Positions 36,143 through 48,245 of a stretch of 64,000 bases of DNA are shown piece by piece; position 1 is the stretch's first letter, and each line of letters begins with the position of its first letter. The notes under the pieces are model-generated. The model was given only the letters and a program-made list of their open reading frames with translations, searched no databases and had not been told where the DNA came from. The position numbers and the translations under genes were made by a program. The stretch lies in contig JAJJXM010000040.1 in the NCBI GenBank assembly GCA_024516155.1, forward strand, positions 186,001-250,000. The letters are read 5' to 3'. This DNA is from Pyronema omphalodes (taxonomy: Eukaryota; Ascomycota; Pezizomycetes; Pezizales; Pyronemataceae).

Positions 36143-38889
36143 TTAAGCCAAGTAACCTGTATCAAGTTAGCAAGATATTGTCGGTGATAAGAGGATTATA
36201 GAACGAACCAAGACGCTCTCCGTCCAACCGCTCCAAGTATTCCTTCTCCAACAAAATGTCTATACACTTCTTGATATCTGGGATCTTTGGTGTGAATCGT
36301 GACTTAATTTGTGCAATAGTCTCCTGCACCAATACAACGTGCTTCATCACCTTTCGTGCCTTCATGATACGTACGATGGCGGACTAGAATACGTTAGTCT
36401 ATGTATCTACCCACCAACAAATTCTACAATACTCACCTGCATGAGAAGCTTTCGGTCTTCCTCAATAGTCTTGTGTGTCTCCTCAACCTCCTGCTTTTGT
36501 TCCGCACGGACAGCCATGTTCAGATTTACTCTGATCTTTTTGCTCTTAAAATCGGTATTAAGAGTAAAGGTAGTACCAGGACCTGGCTTGGCGGTTGCTG
36601 GGGAGATGGTCAAAACCTTTGCCTTCAAGAAAATTGCAAGTGATGGAACCAAGTATTCCTGTGACAAAGCAACATTCTTCTCAATATCGTCGTAAGAAAT
36701 AGTTAAGCGGTCGTTAAACAATAGTAGAATAGCCATCTGGTAGGTAGAAACTTGGAAAGTGTATGGCACCTTGGCGTTCTTGCAGAAATTTGCCTTGAGA
36801 TCACCCTTGCAAAGGTGCCACAACCAAGTAAGTTTACGACCAGTATGCTTCTCGTTATAGAACTCAACGAACTTAGAGTAAGTATTGATAATAACTTCCG
36901 GAATGTTGAAGGGAGTTGCTGGAGGGTTAAGTGGCCAGAATGAAGTTCCTAAAACTTGGCAAGAAAAGTCGACTGCCGCTGCTGAGGAATCGGTCTGAGG
37001 CCTGTCCTCCAACCACACCTTGTACGCATCGTTGAGGTCCTTGGAAATCTGCATATCCTGGAACATACGCTGCAATTTGTTGGTGTATTCGAAACCACAT
37101 GCCTCCTTCAACTTTCCAATCATACTAGTCTCTGCGTCGTCAGAAGCTGAGGTGAAGTTCACCAATCTCTTGGCCAACATCTTGGAGTAGAATTTCTGGA
37201 AAACGTCCTTGTCCTCGACATATTTGAAAACTGTCATGATAGCAGTGAGTTTATTCTCCAAATCAGACTCCTCGGCACTCTTAGCGCTCTTTCGCAATAG
37301 CGAGTCGGCGTATTTGGCCAGCAACTCGGGCGATTTGGTGGAGGCCGATTTGCAGACTTTATTGCGATTGACAAACTCACGGCATGCGTTATCCAAAGAT
37401 CGTACAAACTCAGCCTCACCTTTGAAGGCAGTGAGCACGAGACCCTGGTATTGTGTGTGAACCTCCAACAACGCATCAACGTAGACCTTAGGCTCAAGGT
37501 TGTCTCCTCCATCATCGGCAATCTTGTCGACAGCCGCTAAACCAGCACGTCGAACATGTGCCTCGAACTTTGTCCGTAGTGGGTCCAATCCGTCGGGAAT
37601 GCGCGATAGCAGGTTATACATTCGCTGCAAGTCACCCTGGCGGTCGTTATCCAGTAAAATCTGGAATTCCTCCCTTAGTAGTCCTGCGTGCTCCTGAATC
37701 AAGACCTTCTCGCAAGTCTTCATCAACGGTCCGGTAATATCGGGGTGGAGATACAAGTGTACACGGTTTTGTTCTTCAGCAAGTCGCGCTTCCGCCTAAG
37801 CAAGTCAGCAGATAATCTCAAGCTCCAGCAAAACTTATCCCTACCTTCTTCATATACTCTACGACACTATTTTCCGCCACAAACTGCTTAGACTCAATTT
37901 GGTAGTATTGGCTGGTTGCAGCAAGGAATGGCATTTCGAAAAACTGTCTGTAGACGTCAAGGGTAGACTTGGTAGAGTCGTTCTCATCGAGACCGAGTGA
38001 TACAAATGAATTCACTATGCTCTTCACCATTTTAGTCTCAATAGTCTGGCCGTTACGCTCCTTCTCGATGAGCTGAAGAACACCCGCCATAACATATTTC
38101 TGTACATGGTTGAAGAGATCAAGTCTCCACCGAACCAAATGGAGCTAATAACAGTCAGTCAAAGCTTATTCCAACATAGCTCGCGTGTCCATACCGTGTA
38201 TACGTCATAGATGTTCTTCTTGCCCTCATCCATCTCTCTCTTAACCCAGTGACGATTCAGGTACCGGAATAGATGGTTGATGAACTTGGCGGCGACTGTG
38301 TATCGTTCCCATTCACTGATGTAGTATTCGATTAACGCCTCATCAGAATGAGCCTGTGATCCTTCCTTAATCTCCGTCAAATGTTTGGTAAGGTATTCGA
38401 TGAGCTTATTGTACAAGTCCTCTCCCAAAAGATGTGCTAAAAGGGATTAGTATCATCGTGCAAAAACACCCCGGGGGTTTACTGGAAGTTGAGAACAGAC
38501 CACCTCTGTGGACTCCCGCGCTCTGTTGCAGGTTTGGCGGTTGAGCGATAGGGCGTTGGGAAGTACAAAAGTTGTGTACAGCTCTAAATTATGCTTGTTA
38601 ATATCATTCGTGATGGTAAGGAGAATATGGCTCGGAGTCCGTACGTGTAGACGTTCATATACTGTGCACATCATAGTCAGTTTACAAAGTCCGCCACGCA
38701 AGTATGGTACTGGAAACTTACTGTAGACATGTCCATACCACTATTGAGGTCTCGCATGATCCTCTCGATCCCGGCTTCTAGAAACGCCCATCTACAGAAA
38801 CTGTCAATACCAAATACTGGGACATACTTGCCAGACAGGTTGTCTCACGTTGCCTTCAAGTCTTCTCTATTCGGAGGTGGCGTTGCCAT
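36143..38889 (-). CDS. CDC53: Cullin-1, scaffold of SCF ubiquitin ligase
   Basis: This cullin bridges Skp1/F-box substrate receptors and the Rbx1 RING-E2 module. Nine exons on the minus strand read: 38889-38849, 38791-38722, 38661-38645, 38583-38501, 38436-38195, 38144-37845, 37795-36437, 36383-36209, 36156-36143, giving 766 residues, the usual size. The N-terminus ([34 protein letters not shown]) fits the Skp1-binding repeats. The cullin-homology core has [18 protein letters not shown] and [10 protein letters not shown]. The C-terminal winged helix has the neddylation motif [13 protein letters not shown], with Lys712 the predicted NEDD8 acceptor. The protein ends in GYLA, the conserved cullin terminus. 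This requires a final 14-nt exon and a donor GTTCGT; without that splice the frame runs into 16 unrelated residues. A 17-nt exon near the N-terminus is likewise set by the conserved motif. Class 1 rather than cullin-3/4 is judged from overall motifs. Confidence 0.95.
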
Positions 38890-41087
38890 TTTGATTTTGA
38901 ACAGACGTTTCAACCGGGATCTTATCCTGAGTTAAAGCTTTGTAAATAATAGATGGAAGAGTGTATAGCGTATTTGCTGAGCTCAGGTGGTAAATGCCGT
39001 GAAGGTTTGGAACGATCGTGTAGTGGTGAAACCGCAGGGGAAGATGACGAAGGAGTTCGATTTGAGCTATTTGGTAAGCTGAACTGACTGTGGCCAGGTC
39101 AGACAGCTTCGTGTTTCAGCAGACAGTATCTTGATGGAAGCTGGAAGCTGGTGAAGCAATGATCAGGGTTGAGGGGTTGGGAGCGATGGTTCTGTGGTAG
39201 AGAGGTGCGGAGGACTGGAAAGAGTGCTCTTACCCAGTCTGCAGTAGCAGTTTAAGCCCCACTCAGGCTCTAGCAGCATCCCTGTCAACCACCAGCGACG
39301 AAGCTAGGGACCTTAGAAAGCAGGAGATATCGACAGGCGCAAGCTAAGAGTGAATGATAAATCAGCAATTATTTCCGCATGTCGAATAAACATTATTGTA
39401 CGTCTTTTCCTTCGTGATGAATTTATTTGGACACAAACAGAGTTGACAAACACAAGCTGTCACTCAAATATTGGTACCATGAGACCCATGCGTTTACAGC
39501 TGGGAATCACACTACGTACCATATATCCATCCGTTTGGGACTCGGCGGTTTACAATCTCCGTTTTCCCTCGTGCATCCTGTTCCACTTAACTTTCGTTGG
39601 CAGCATGCAATCCAGAGAATTCAAATGGTAACTCTAAACACATGGCCGGTACAGCCAGGCACCGGAAAACGACGAGGAGGCGCACGAGCACCAGGGGACA
39701 GTTCCATCACCGGCAGGTACTTACCACAAAAACAGAGTTGATATGGCACCATATATAGCTGGCACAGTAAGCGAAATTCCTACCGATCCACAGAATAAGG
39801 AACACAAACACCAGATCCGACTGTAATACTAATCGTCCTCCAATTCATTAGCAGTTGCATCAGGGCCTCAAATCAGTTCTTGCTGTGTTATATATTAGTT
39901 ATGCATTATTATGCAAATGAAGTAAGCTATGCAACTGAGGGGCGAAGGAGAACAAACCATAGACTAGCCGGGTAAACAAGCAAGCGCCGACCAAACCAAC
40001 ACACCACAGAATCGATACATGCTCTAGACACGTGCCTCTCTATCCCCAGAGCCGCGCGCGATCGATCCGAAGCGCATGGGAATAGCATGGGGAACAGCAT
40101 GGGGAACAGCAATATGCTTGTTGTCGAGGTAAAACGGGTTAGCGTTTATGGCTCCCATGCAAGCTTCCAGAACTTTGGTTTTTCGTTCCCGGTGTGTGAT
40201 ACGGCTTGCTCCATGGCATGGGCCCGTTCTACCGGTTCTACCATTTCTGTCCGTTCTCCGTTCTACAAGTACGAGATACATAGCATGATATGGAATTCAG
40301 GAGGTGTATATATAAATCTCCGTATAAATCTCTATGCAATGCTCAACGCAAACCCCAAAGACCGCAAGACCACAAGGCCCCAACCCACGGCGACAGCGCA
40401 AAATCCCAGTGCCAATTCCGGAAGGACTCACATCCAGGGTACATCGATATCCCAACCTCAAACCCAATCCCAATATCGATGTTTATGCATCCATACCTCT
40501 CTAGTCACTCTTTCATATGGTATGTAACCGGGAGAATGGAACGCAGAACGCAGAACCCAGAAATTGTAGAAAGCAATTATTATTTAGGTACCCTGGTACT
40601 CGTGCGTGTACATAACATCATGCTCTCTTTTATCCCAATCGAGTTAGAAATATTATTTTGTGCGTTAAGTAGAGCCTGGTGGTATATGGTATGTACACAT
40701 AAAGTTTCTCCATCGAAACCATTCTACGACTCAAGATATCATCATACAATAGTTTGCGCTATCCCCTTGTCCGTTTTCATGGACAAAATGAGTTTGGTAG
40801 TACAAGGTTACACAAGCAATAACAACATCATGATTCCTTCCTGCCAGCACCAACGGCCAACACCAACGGCCAATGTAGATGGCAACGGAAGGATATTTGG
40901 TCAAAAGGAGCGGGAAAATATACAAATATCATAATAACGCTCAAGAATTAGGTCTCTGGACGATGTTGATCGGCGGCGACGCCAGGGTTAGGGTTATGTT
41001 TTTACTTGGGGGCGCCGGTTGCGACGCGCCAAAATTTTGTCCATGAAATATGCCGACAGACAAGGGGATTCAAACCGACCCAGTTTA
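38890..41087. other. Cullin upstream region and spacer
   Basis: This holds the cullin promoter and leader, then repeat-poor AT-rich DNA with no supportable gene. A 214-codon open frame at 40290-40934 looks random. Two telomere-like TTAGGG units (AGGGTTAGGGTTA) occur near 40986-40999, close to a transposon end. Confidence 0.45.
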
Positions 41088-42043
41088 TGGTGGATTTCAC
41101 CATAAACGTCCGAAAACCAACGAAAAAATCCCACGCCACGCCAAACGCTACTGCTCAACCACAACAACCAGAATCAAATATATTTAAACGTACAATTGAA
41201 ATTCGTCTTCTGGAGAACAATACTACGATTAAAAAAATTAAATTCAAAAAAAGTCCGATGAGTTATAGAGCTTTAAAAACCCGGTATTTTGTATGGGCGG
41301 TCTAAAATGTGTCGACGCTCTTGGCACGCCAAGTCTGCCAAGACTAGAAAATTCACAGCGGAGAAACATGTTTGATTGGCTGAAAAAATGACTAAGCTAA
41401 TGGCACTAAACAAGATCCTCCCCCATCCTCCTCCGATGTGATCCTTCCGCTCTCTCTACAAACTCCTGTTGGCGTTCATCCAAGCCTGATGCATAGGAAT
41501 CAATCCATCGTCGTGATTTATTTGCAAATCGGCGAATGGTCGTCAAAGACACTGAATCCAGCCCTTGGCAGATTGTTCTTTCCAACCCCGTGAAGGTATA
41601 ATTACAGTTCTCCCGAGTATATCGCTTGACTGCTCCCCAGTAAAGATATCGCATCGGAGGCATTATCGGAAGCGCAGCGGCGCTTGATTGCAGTCTGCCT
41701 AGCGACCTGCTGGCTCTGCTTGCGTCTCTTTGTCGGTCGTGGCATTGACGCTGTTGATTTTAATTCTGCTTCTTATCAGCCATGTATCAAAAACCAAGGA
41801 CGTGAATATTAATCTCACGAGGGTGCGCCTAGGCGATCGGCAGGATAGTTGAGGGCGGGAGGGTATTGCGCGACTTTCGGGGAAGGTATGGTCGACGTGA
41901 CTTCCGACATTAGCGTAAGCGAGAAAAACTCTGAATCACCGAGTGTCACTCGAGGCCATTTTAATCCCTGTCGCCCCCCCTGTCATCGGGACCAAAAGTG
42001 TCGACTTTCGTCGGTTTTCGGACGTTTATGGTGAAATCCACCA
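41088..42043. mobile_element. Internally deleted Tc1/mariner-like transposon
   Basis: Terminal inverted repeats of about 38 bp lie at 41088-41125 and 42006-42043, with one mismatch and beginning TGGTGGATTTCACC. Each end is flanked by TA (41086-41087 and 42044-42045), the target duplication typical of Tc1/mariner elements. The first bases of each repeat also form a small palindrome (TTTATGGTG/CACCATAAA). The interior carries the remains of a transposase on the minus strand. At under 1 kb and with its catalytic core missing, the element cannot move on its own but could be moved by a full-length relative. Confidence 0.85.
41406..41745 (-). pseudogene. Transposase remnant: N-terminal tip joined to C-terminal tail
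   Basis: From 41745 the minus strand reads MPRPTKRRKQSQQVARQ, a basic transposase-like N-terminus. After about 30 residues the sequence passes, in another frame, into an 85-residue stretch ending at 41406. That stretch contains WGAVKRYTRENCNYTF, LDSVSLTTIRRFANKS and a closing SHRRRMGEDL. It matches the pattern of the C-terminal end of fungal DDE transposases (the RYTRENC-YTF block that follows the last catalytic residue). The DDE core is absent. I infer a large internal deletion with a frame change at the joint. Confidence 0.8.
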
Positions 42044-43241
42044 TATATTCAATTATCCCATACACTATCCACCCCTCCCAAATTCCTCCCAATTCTCCAG
42101 TCAACCGGAAACTGATCACGTGTCCATCCTTAAAATCCACACTAGACACGAATCCTTGTTCAGCCCTACAGGCATCAGAATTTTTCTCGGAGGAAGCCGG
42201 GTTTAGTATTTACGTCATAGCTTATCATTCACCTATGATGTATATTGATTCATTCATTCATTCATTAAGCTCCGTGTCTATTTTCTCTCGATGTCAGCTG
42301 TTTAACTATTCGGCTGTTCAACTGTTTAATCTTCATCTCTTACCTTTCGATTCCACTTCGACCACACTTCAATCACACTTCAATCACACTTCAATCACAC
42401 TTCAATCACACTTCAATCACACTTCGATCACACTTCGATTCCACTTCGATTTCCCTTCAATCACCTACCTCCATTTACCAGCAAACAGACAGACCGACAT
42501 CAGCAAGTAAATCACAGGTATGATAGATAAGTCATACCAATAACATTTATCGATAATATACTAGAAAATAAATTTTTACTAAAAAAAACAAAACAAAACA
42601 AAAAACTATATACCAAATACCAAATACCAAATACCAAATAACCGACTTCCAACTTCCAAGCCACGACAAAGCGGTCCAAGTTCCAAGTTCCCACGCCGTA
42701 CCTCAACTCCAACCCTGTATACGCCGCGTACGGGTGTATTAGCTTCCCATACCTCATACCTCATACCTCATACCCATTCGCCAGATCCCTCCTCAATATG
42801 CCTGGTTCACTCAGCTATTCAGGTATTTAAATTTCAAATTTCCTTATCATAAGGCCTAATATCAATACCAGTCGCATGATTCCCTTAGTACAATTTCGAT
42901 CCCCTTTCCTTTGTGTGGTATATCCATATCCATATCCATATCATGATGCTGTTATATATATCCTTCACTGCCTATTCCTTACTCCATATCCTATATCCCA
43001 TATCCCATATCTTACAAAACACCAGCAGAATAACGCTAGCAACGCTAGCAACCAATAATCCCCTACATGAACCATCTATGTTCTATTTTTTCCCCTAGAT
43101 TCCAAATCTCCAAATCTAATACCTCAAAGCACATCCCGCATACCGTTCATAACCCGTATAACCCGCAAAACCTCCACGCCTTGAACCCCGATTCTGATTC
43201 TGATTCTCCCATCGCTTTCTATACCGATTCTCATCCCGTTT
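42044..43241. other. Spacer with minisatellite, downstream of the Mit_KHE gene
   Basis: No gene is recognised. It contains an 11-bp minisatellite (listed separately) and short ATACCAA and ATCCATATCC repeats near 42600-42640 and 42920-42945. It leads into the stop codon of the minus-strand gene at 43242. Confidence 0.5.
42356..42446. repeat. 11-bp minisatellite (CACTTCAATCA)
   Basis: About eight tandem units of CACTTCAATCA, drifting to CACTTCGATCA and CACTTCGATTC at the right end. Confidence 0.9.
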
Positions 43242-44296
43242 CTACTGGGATTTAGTCTTTTCATTAATAACCTCAGTATGAGTAGGTGTTGAAGTTTTTT
43301 CTGCCGGTTCCTGTTTTGTAGGTAGCTTCATCTCCTCTGAGATCTGTCTGCAGGCTCTTTCGCATTCTACTACTAGTTCTGGGAAGTTGAGGGCTTTGGC
43401 AATCTGTGGTGATAGTTAGCATGGAATTTATGGGTATTCAAGCTCGCGGGGAGCTTACCTCCTCTGCATCCTCCGCCTCAATCAACAATCTATCACCTCC
43501 CGGCCCTTCCTTTCCACCCTGCATCCAATCCGTCCTCTTATCCAAACCAACTCTATTAGCAGCCCCCAATCTTCTCCGTTCATAAACCGCATCCAACACA
43601 GTACTTCCGACAGCTTTCAACACCGCATCATTTCCCTGTGATTTCGTAGCCAACCATTCCAAGTGCTTTGCACCCAATAAAGCTTTCCAATGACAGAAAG
43701 CTCTGTATGCTAGGTAGAAGAATGGTAGGTTGGGAATAACGGGAACCAAGGCAAAGGGAATCACTATCGGCATTCCGATACAGGACCAGACTAGGTTGCG
43801 TTTGTGATGCGCGTTGTAGGAGGTTCCCAGGGATTGTAGGATACCGGGGATTTGTGTGGGGGAGATTATGCTGGGAGGGTAGATGATTTCGACGGGTGTT
43901 GAGGGTGTGGTGAGTTCCTCTGGTCGGCGCGCAGAGAGTGGGGGGATAGATTTAAGCGCCCTATAGAGAGAGGTGGGGAGGCGAGAGTTAGTAAAGGTCT
44001 AGAAGGAGGTGATGAGATGCAGCTCATTGGAGTTGAGATTGCTCTAAGGAGGTAAAGCTAAGGGAAAAAACAAGAGCTCACCATTCTTCATAAGGTATCC
44101 GATCAAAAAGCTTATTTCCATATTCAGTAACCTTCTTCTGCCAACCCTTCTCAGCCGATTCCCAGCTCCGCCATAGGTTTGCGGCTTTTGCGCTGGATTT
44201 GTCCATAAGCGAGGGTACGGCATGTGTGATCTTATTCAAACGTTGCCCGTAGATTAGGGTTCGTCGGGAGGTAATGGGGATTAGGTAGAGTCTCAT
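43242..44296 (-). CDS. Mit_KHE-family mitochondrial membrane protein
   Basis: The family (yeast YDL183C and relatives) is associated with mitochondrial K+/H+ exchange. The exact role is unsettled. Exons 44296-44082, 43960-43459 and 43403-43242 give 292 residues. The N-terminus MRLYLIPITSRRTLIYGQRL is the family's opening motif. It is followed by a helical region with W-x-K-K-V and RIPYEEWALKSIP. A hydrophobic hairpin follows at about 150-185 (MPIVIPFALVPVIPNLPFFYLAYRAF), likely one or two membrane spans, and then HWKALLGAKHLE, also typical. The C-terminus after about 255 is variable and charged. The first ATG begins the conserved motif, so the start is firm. It should act in the inner mitochondrial membrane. 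I give no symbol because I am sure of the family but not of the gene name. Confidence 0.85.
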
Positions 44297-46676
44297 GATG
44301 GCTGTGGGTTATGATTCTGATCGTGGGGAAGAGCACAGTTAGCGGGTTCAATGGTGAAGTGGTGGTAGGTAGGTTTTGCTGAAGTTGCGCAGGGAGGAGC
44401 AAAACAAAGTCGAAGAAGAGCGATTGATGTGTAGGAATCGGGGAATAGAAAGACCGAATAGCGACCTGAGGTACGGTGCGGATACTGATGTTGCTGCTTG
44501 CGATACCGCGGCTCGGTTCGTATGATGTAAGGTTCGTCGCGGGGTAGGGGTAGGTGGAGGCGACCACTTGGAAAACCAGGAGGAGAGGTGTTCTCGGGTA
44601 CAGCAAGGTACAGAGACTTTCAGGAACAACTATCACACACCTTTTCTTTTTTCTTTTTTTTCTCCGATACTCGAGTTTCCTGAAACCGATGTAATCGCCT
44701 TGTGTCTTCGAATCCGAGTGCGTGTGATGCCTTCCGTAATAATAGATTGCTACCGTGAAAAGCTGAGGTGTGACAAGAATTTCTTTCCTTTGCAACGCTT
44801 CTGCGACATGATATTTAATCCCACGCGACGTCATTACTGGGTTTCGCGCAGGACTTTCTCAGCTAGACTGTTATCGTGTTAGCGTGAGTGATCCTCACGC
44901 GTGAGAAACGCAAGTGGTCGCACAAGAGAGCTGCGCCTCATGTGGCGCCCTTATGGAGGATAGGGAGGGGGGAGGGGGGTAGGGGGTTGGAGAGGACAAA
45001 AGTCCAATGGGAATAGGATAAGAAGAGCACGCGAGTCTTGTTGTCGGCGAAATAAAGAGACGGAGGTGCTTCCGTAGAATTAATTCGACTCATATTTTCA
45101 TTATTTTGTTGAGATTTTTGTATCATTGGAAAGAATCCAAGTTCTGGCCTCCCCCTATCATGGGCTGTAAGAATAGTAGCAGTCGTGAGGGAAGTAATTT
45201 CACATGCCAAATCCCCTTATTTGTCTCAACAGTTTGAATGCGGAGATACTAAAACTTGATGAAACACGAGTCTATCACCAATCATCGTTCATCAATCGCC
45301 TGCCAATGCCCGCATCTGCACGGCGGGCCCATCTCCGCACCCGTCAAATAAGCTATTTTGACAGCTGAAGATTGATATCCGTTACACCCAGAATAGTAAT
45401 GCCCAGACCTTATTCCAATCTGATGAAACACATGGCCGAGTCTATGAAAATGCTTGTTAGACAGTGCAGCGCTATCAGATTTCCAGATTTGCCACATTCC
45501 ACTAATCTCTCCAGTATCAAACAACAACCTACCCTACCAACAACTCGCCATCCTCATCCTAGTTCAATCCTTAATCCTCCCTAACCTCTACACTTGACCA
45601 GTTTTCCCTGCAAACCTATCACCAACCTCAAAATCTCTAAATAGCTTGAAACAATCTAAGATCCAGGCCAAAATCACAGCCCATCAATCATACACCAAGT
45701 TACTAACCCAACCCCTAATCCAATGCCCGCAACTGCACGGCAGTCTTATTTCCAAACCTGGAATCCTTAATACGAATAGACGGTAGACTGTTTGAATACA
45801 TAGTACACAGCAGAAATCTAGAAGAGGCAGGGGAGGCCTCAGCCTCTCCCTCATGCCCCATCGGCCACCTGGTCTGATATGCTTGCTTAGATATGCTCTG
45901 TCGCCGGGAAGATTGAGATGCTTGGTGTGGAGTTAATGAGAAATTTGTTGTTTGGGGGGGTATATAGTAATGAAAGAGTGTGCTGTGACAGAAGCTCATG
46001 GAACCTGCTATGTTGAGGATATATGGGTTTTTATTCGTTCTTCTGCTTCTTAATTATTTTTTCTCTTTCGTTATATTACAATACTTAGATATCCATCCAA
46101 ACCCATATATCTCCCATAGAAACTATCATTTTTCCCTAGACGCCGTTAACAATCCATAACGAAGCATAAACCATGCATAAATAGTCGTTCCATGGTATAA
46201 TACCAGATATCTCAACAAGATCCGTAACAGTATATCAAACACAAATTTAATAGCACACATTGTCAGTCGTCGACCCCACTATTTCTCATGTATAAAATCA
46301 AGCATTAATCTCCTTCATATATCTCCTTCCATTATTCCATTATTTCATCATCTCCTAAATCCATGTGACTACCAATACCCAGCCTCCCCAGCCCATAATC
46401 AGACCTGTTGCCCTAGTACCAAAATTTGCCATTCTATAACCACCTATCAAACCTCCGGAATCTCCCCAGTGTCCCAGAATATGTTACATCGTTGTAATAA
46501 ATTAACTTAAACTTAAACTGGACTTAAACTTAACCTTTGTTGGAGCTCGAGTCAAAGCCGTACGATGCATAATGTATGATGCACAAATAGCATGATTGTA
46601 TTAAGGTATCTATATCTTATGAAAGGTTTTAATCAATCCTCAATTTTCGCCTGTTAATAATTCCACTGGTCATGAG

Positions 46677-46917
46677 TGGATATGAAGATATGAAGATATG
46701 AAGATATGAAGATATGAAGATATGAAGATATGAATATATGAAGATATAAAGATATAAAGATATAAAGATATAAAGATATAAAGATATAAAGATATAAAGA
46801 TATAAAGATATAAAGATATAAAGATATAAAGATATAAAGATATAAAGATATAAAGATATAAAGATATGAAGATATGAAGATATAAAGATATAAAGATATA
46901 AAAATATAAAGATATGA
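46677..46917. repeat. 8-bp minisatellite (GATATAAA/GATATGAA)
   Basis: About 30 tandem octamers. The two variants are sorted into blocks: GATATGAA at the left end, GATATAAA through the middle and mixed at the right. On the minus strand it reads as IFISLYLY repeats, which is not a gene. Confidence 0.95.
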
Positions 46918-47229
46918 CTCAATCAGTCTTGGTATTGCATTGAAGGAAAAAGGTTTCCCTGATTCCTCATTGTGCTATGGATATATGCATGGGCAAAATC
47001 GGATCGGCGTTCAGTGTCCCTATTGATCCACTTTTGCCAGTATTCTGCGCCGCGTCCCGTGTTGAGATTTTGGAAATTTTCTGTAATGAAAATTCCTTGA
47101 GACTCGGCTGCCCTAAGGAAATCTTGTAAGTTGCATCATAGGATAGATGTAGTTTCCGAAGGATACTTTGATATGCCCGTACGTCGAAGCCGTGGACTTC
47201 GAGGTTATTCCAGGATCGCTAATAAGTCT

Positions 47230-47276
47230 ATATTCACAAGTAAAAAAAGTCTAAAAACCGTGTTTTCGAGTGCGAC
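47230..47276. repeat. Dispersed repeat shared with 63884-63928
   Basis: A stretch reading TTCACAAGTAAA, then GTCTAAAAACCGTGTTTTCGAG. It aligns with a stretch near the window's right end reading TTCACAGGTAAA, then GCTAAAAACCTTGTTTTCGGG. It is probably a fragment of the same transposon family in both places. Confidence 0.6.
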
Positions 47277-48245
47277 CATACATACCCTTAGTTGAAATTC
47301 CATTAGAACCCCGTACCTACTCCAGGCTTCTAAGGAAACTCACTGAGTTGGGAGAACAAAGATTACCTCGGGACCCTGCGATTAACCCCTAAGGGTCTAC
47401 TCCTTTTGCCGATTGGCCAAGCTTTTTTTGGGGGATCAAGTGATGCATTATGAGACCTCAAGGACAGGGAAGCTGAGAGGTAGAATAGGTGGTTGCTTCA
47501 TTGTGTATCACTCGTGTTGTTCGAAAAGGGATTGAAATCACTAGGTAAAAGGGTGCCCTCCAGCTAGCCTTTGGACACGCATTGGTGGGTACTCACCTAA
47601 AATGGATAATAAAGAAGGACGCGGACAAGTGTTGGTGGTGTGAGTCTGGAAAGAAGCAAACCCGGGGACATTTGTTCGGGGAATATTATGCAAGCGTTGG
47701 AAGTCGGAATTTAACGAGTTCCGGGAAGAGGTAGCAAGAATCACTGGGTCGTCAGATTTTCTTTGATACATTGGACAATTGGACAGCTTTCGCTCTGTGA
47801 GCCCAAAATATACATATGTAAGAATCGTTCATAATCAGGTCCCCGTATTGGCTGAGCATGCGCGCGAACGCATCACACGTATTCGGTATGCCCAAGCAGC
47901 ACTGCCTCAGCTCTGAGCTGGCACACAGCCTGATTTTCCACTTTCTATCGCAATCCCATATCGTGAACCAGATCATACCAATAGAGAATCAGAGTTAGAT
48001 TGTCATCGGATACTTGCGTTTGAATTCAGTAAGTTTTATTTGTTCTGGGACAGAATATCTCTGATATTTTCGTGCAGAGGAAAATATACACACTTCATCG
48101 GCACACTAAGCGAACGAAAGACGATCGTGATTATTGCAATACAAAACACTTGAAGTTTGGAGTTTGAAAGAGGTGTGCCTTATCTATTATTCATCACTTT
48201 GGTTATTGAATAGTTACTTACGAAGAATGACAGAAGTCTTCAGAC

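Larger units (their letters stand above)
44297..48245. other. Large spacer between the Mit_KHE gene and HeLo gene
   Basis: This is a divergent spacer of 3.9 kb with no supportable gene. At 45297-45330 and 45722-45745 the phrase AATGCCCGCA-CTGCACGGC recurs, a sign of a small diverged repeat. An 8-bp array lies at 46677-46917. A segment at about 47230-47275 is shared with 63884-63928. Short minus-strand frames at 47541-47976 have no recognisable features. The last 250 bp should be the HeLo gene promoter. Confidence 0.45.

Noticed and set aside
40290..40934. 214-codon plus-strand open frame
   Set aside because: It has mixed, random-looking composition, no motif and no plausible neighbouring exons. 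An AT-rich spacer can hold such a frame by chance.
40986..40999. Telomere-like AGGGTTAGGGTTA
   Set aside because: It is only two units in an interior position. It is too short to claim an interstitial telomere array.
41050..41085. tRNA T-loop-like sequence (GGTTTGAATCCC on the minus strand)
   Set aside because: No matching acceptor stem, D-arm or anticodon arm could be folded around it.
47541..47976. Two overlapping minus-strand frames upstream of the HeLo gene
   Set aside because: They are in different frames with no convincing splice joining them and no recognised motif.
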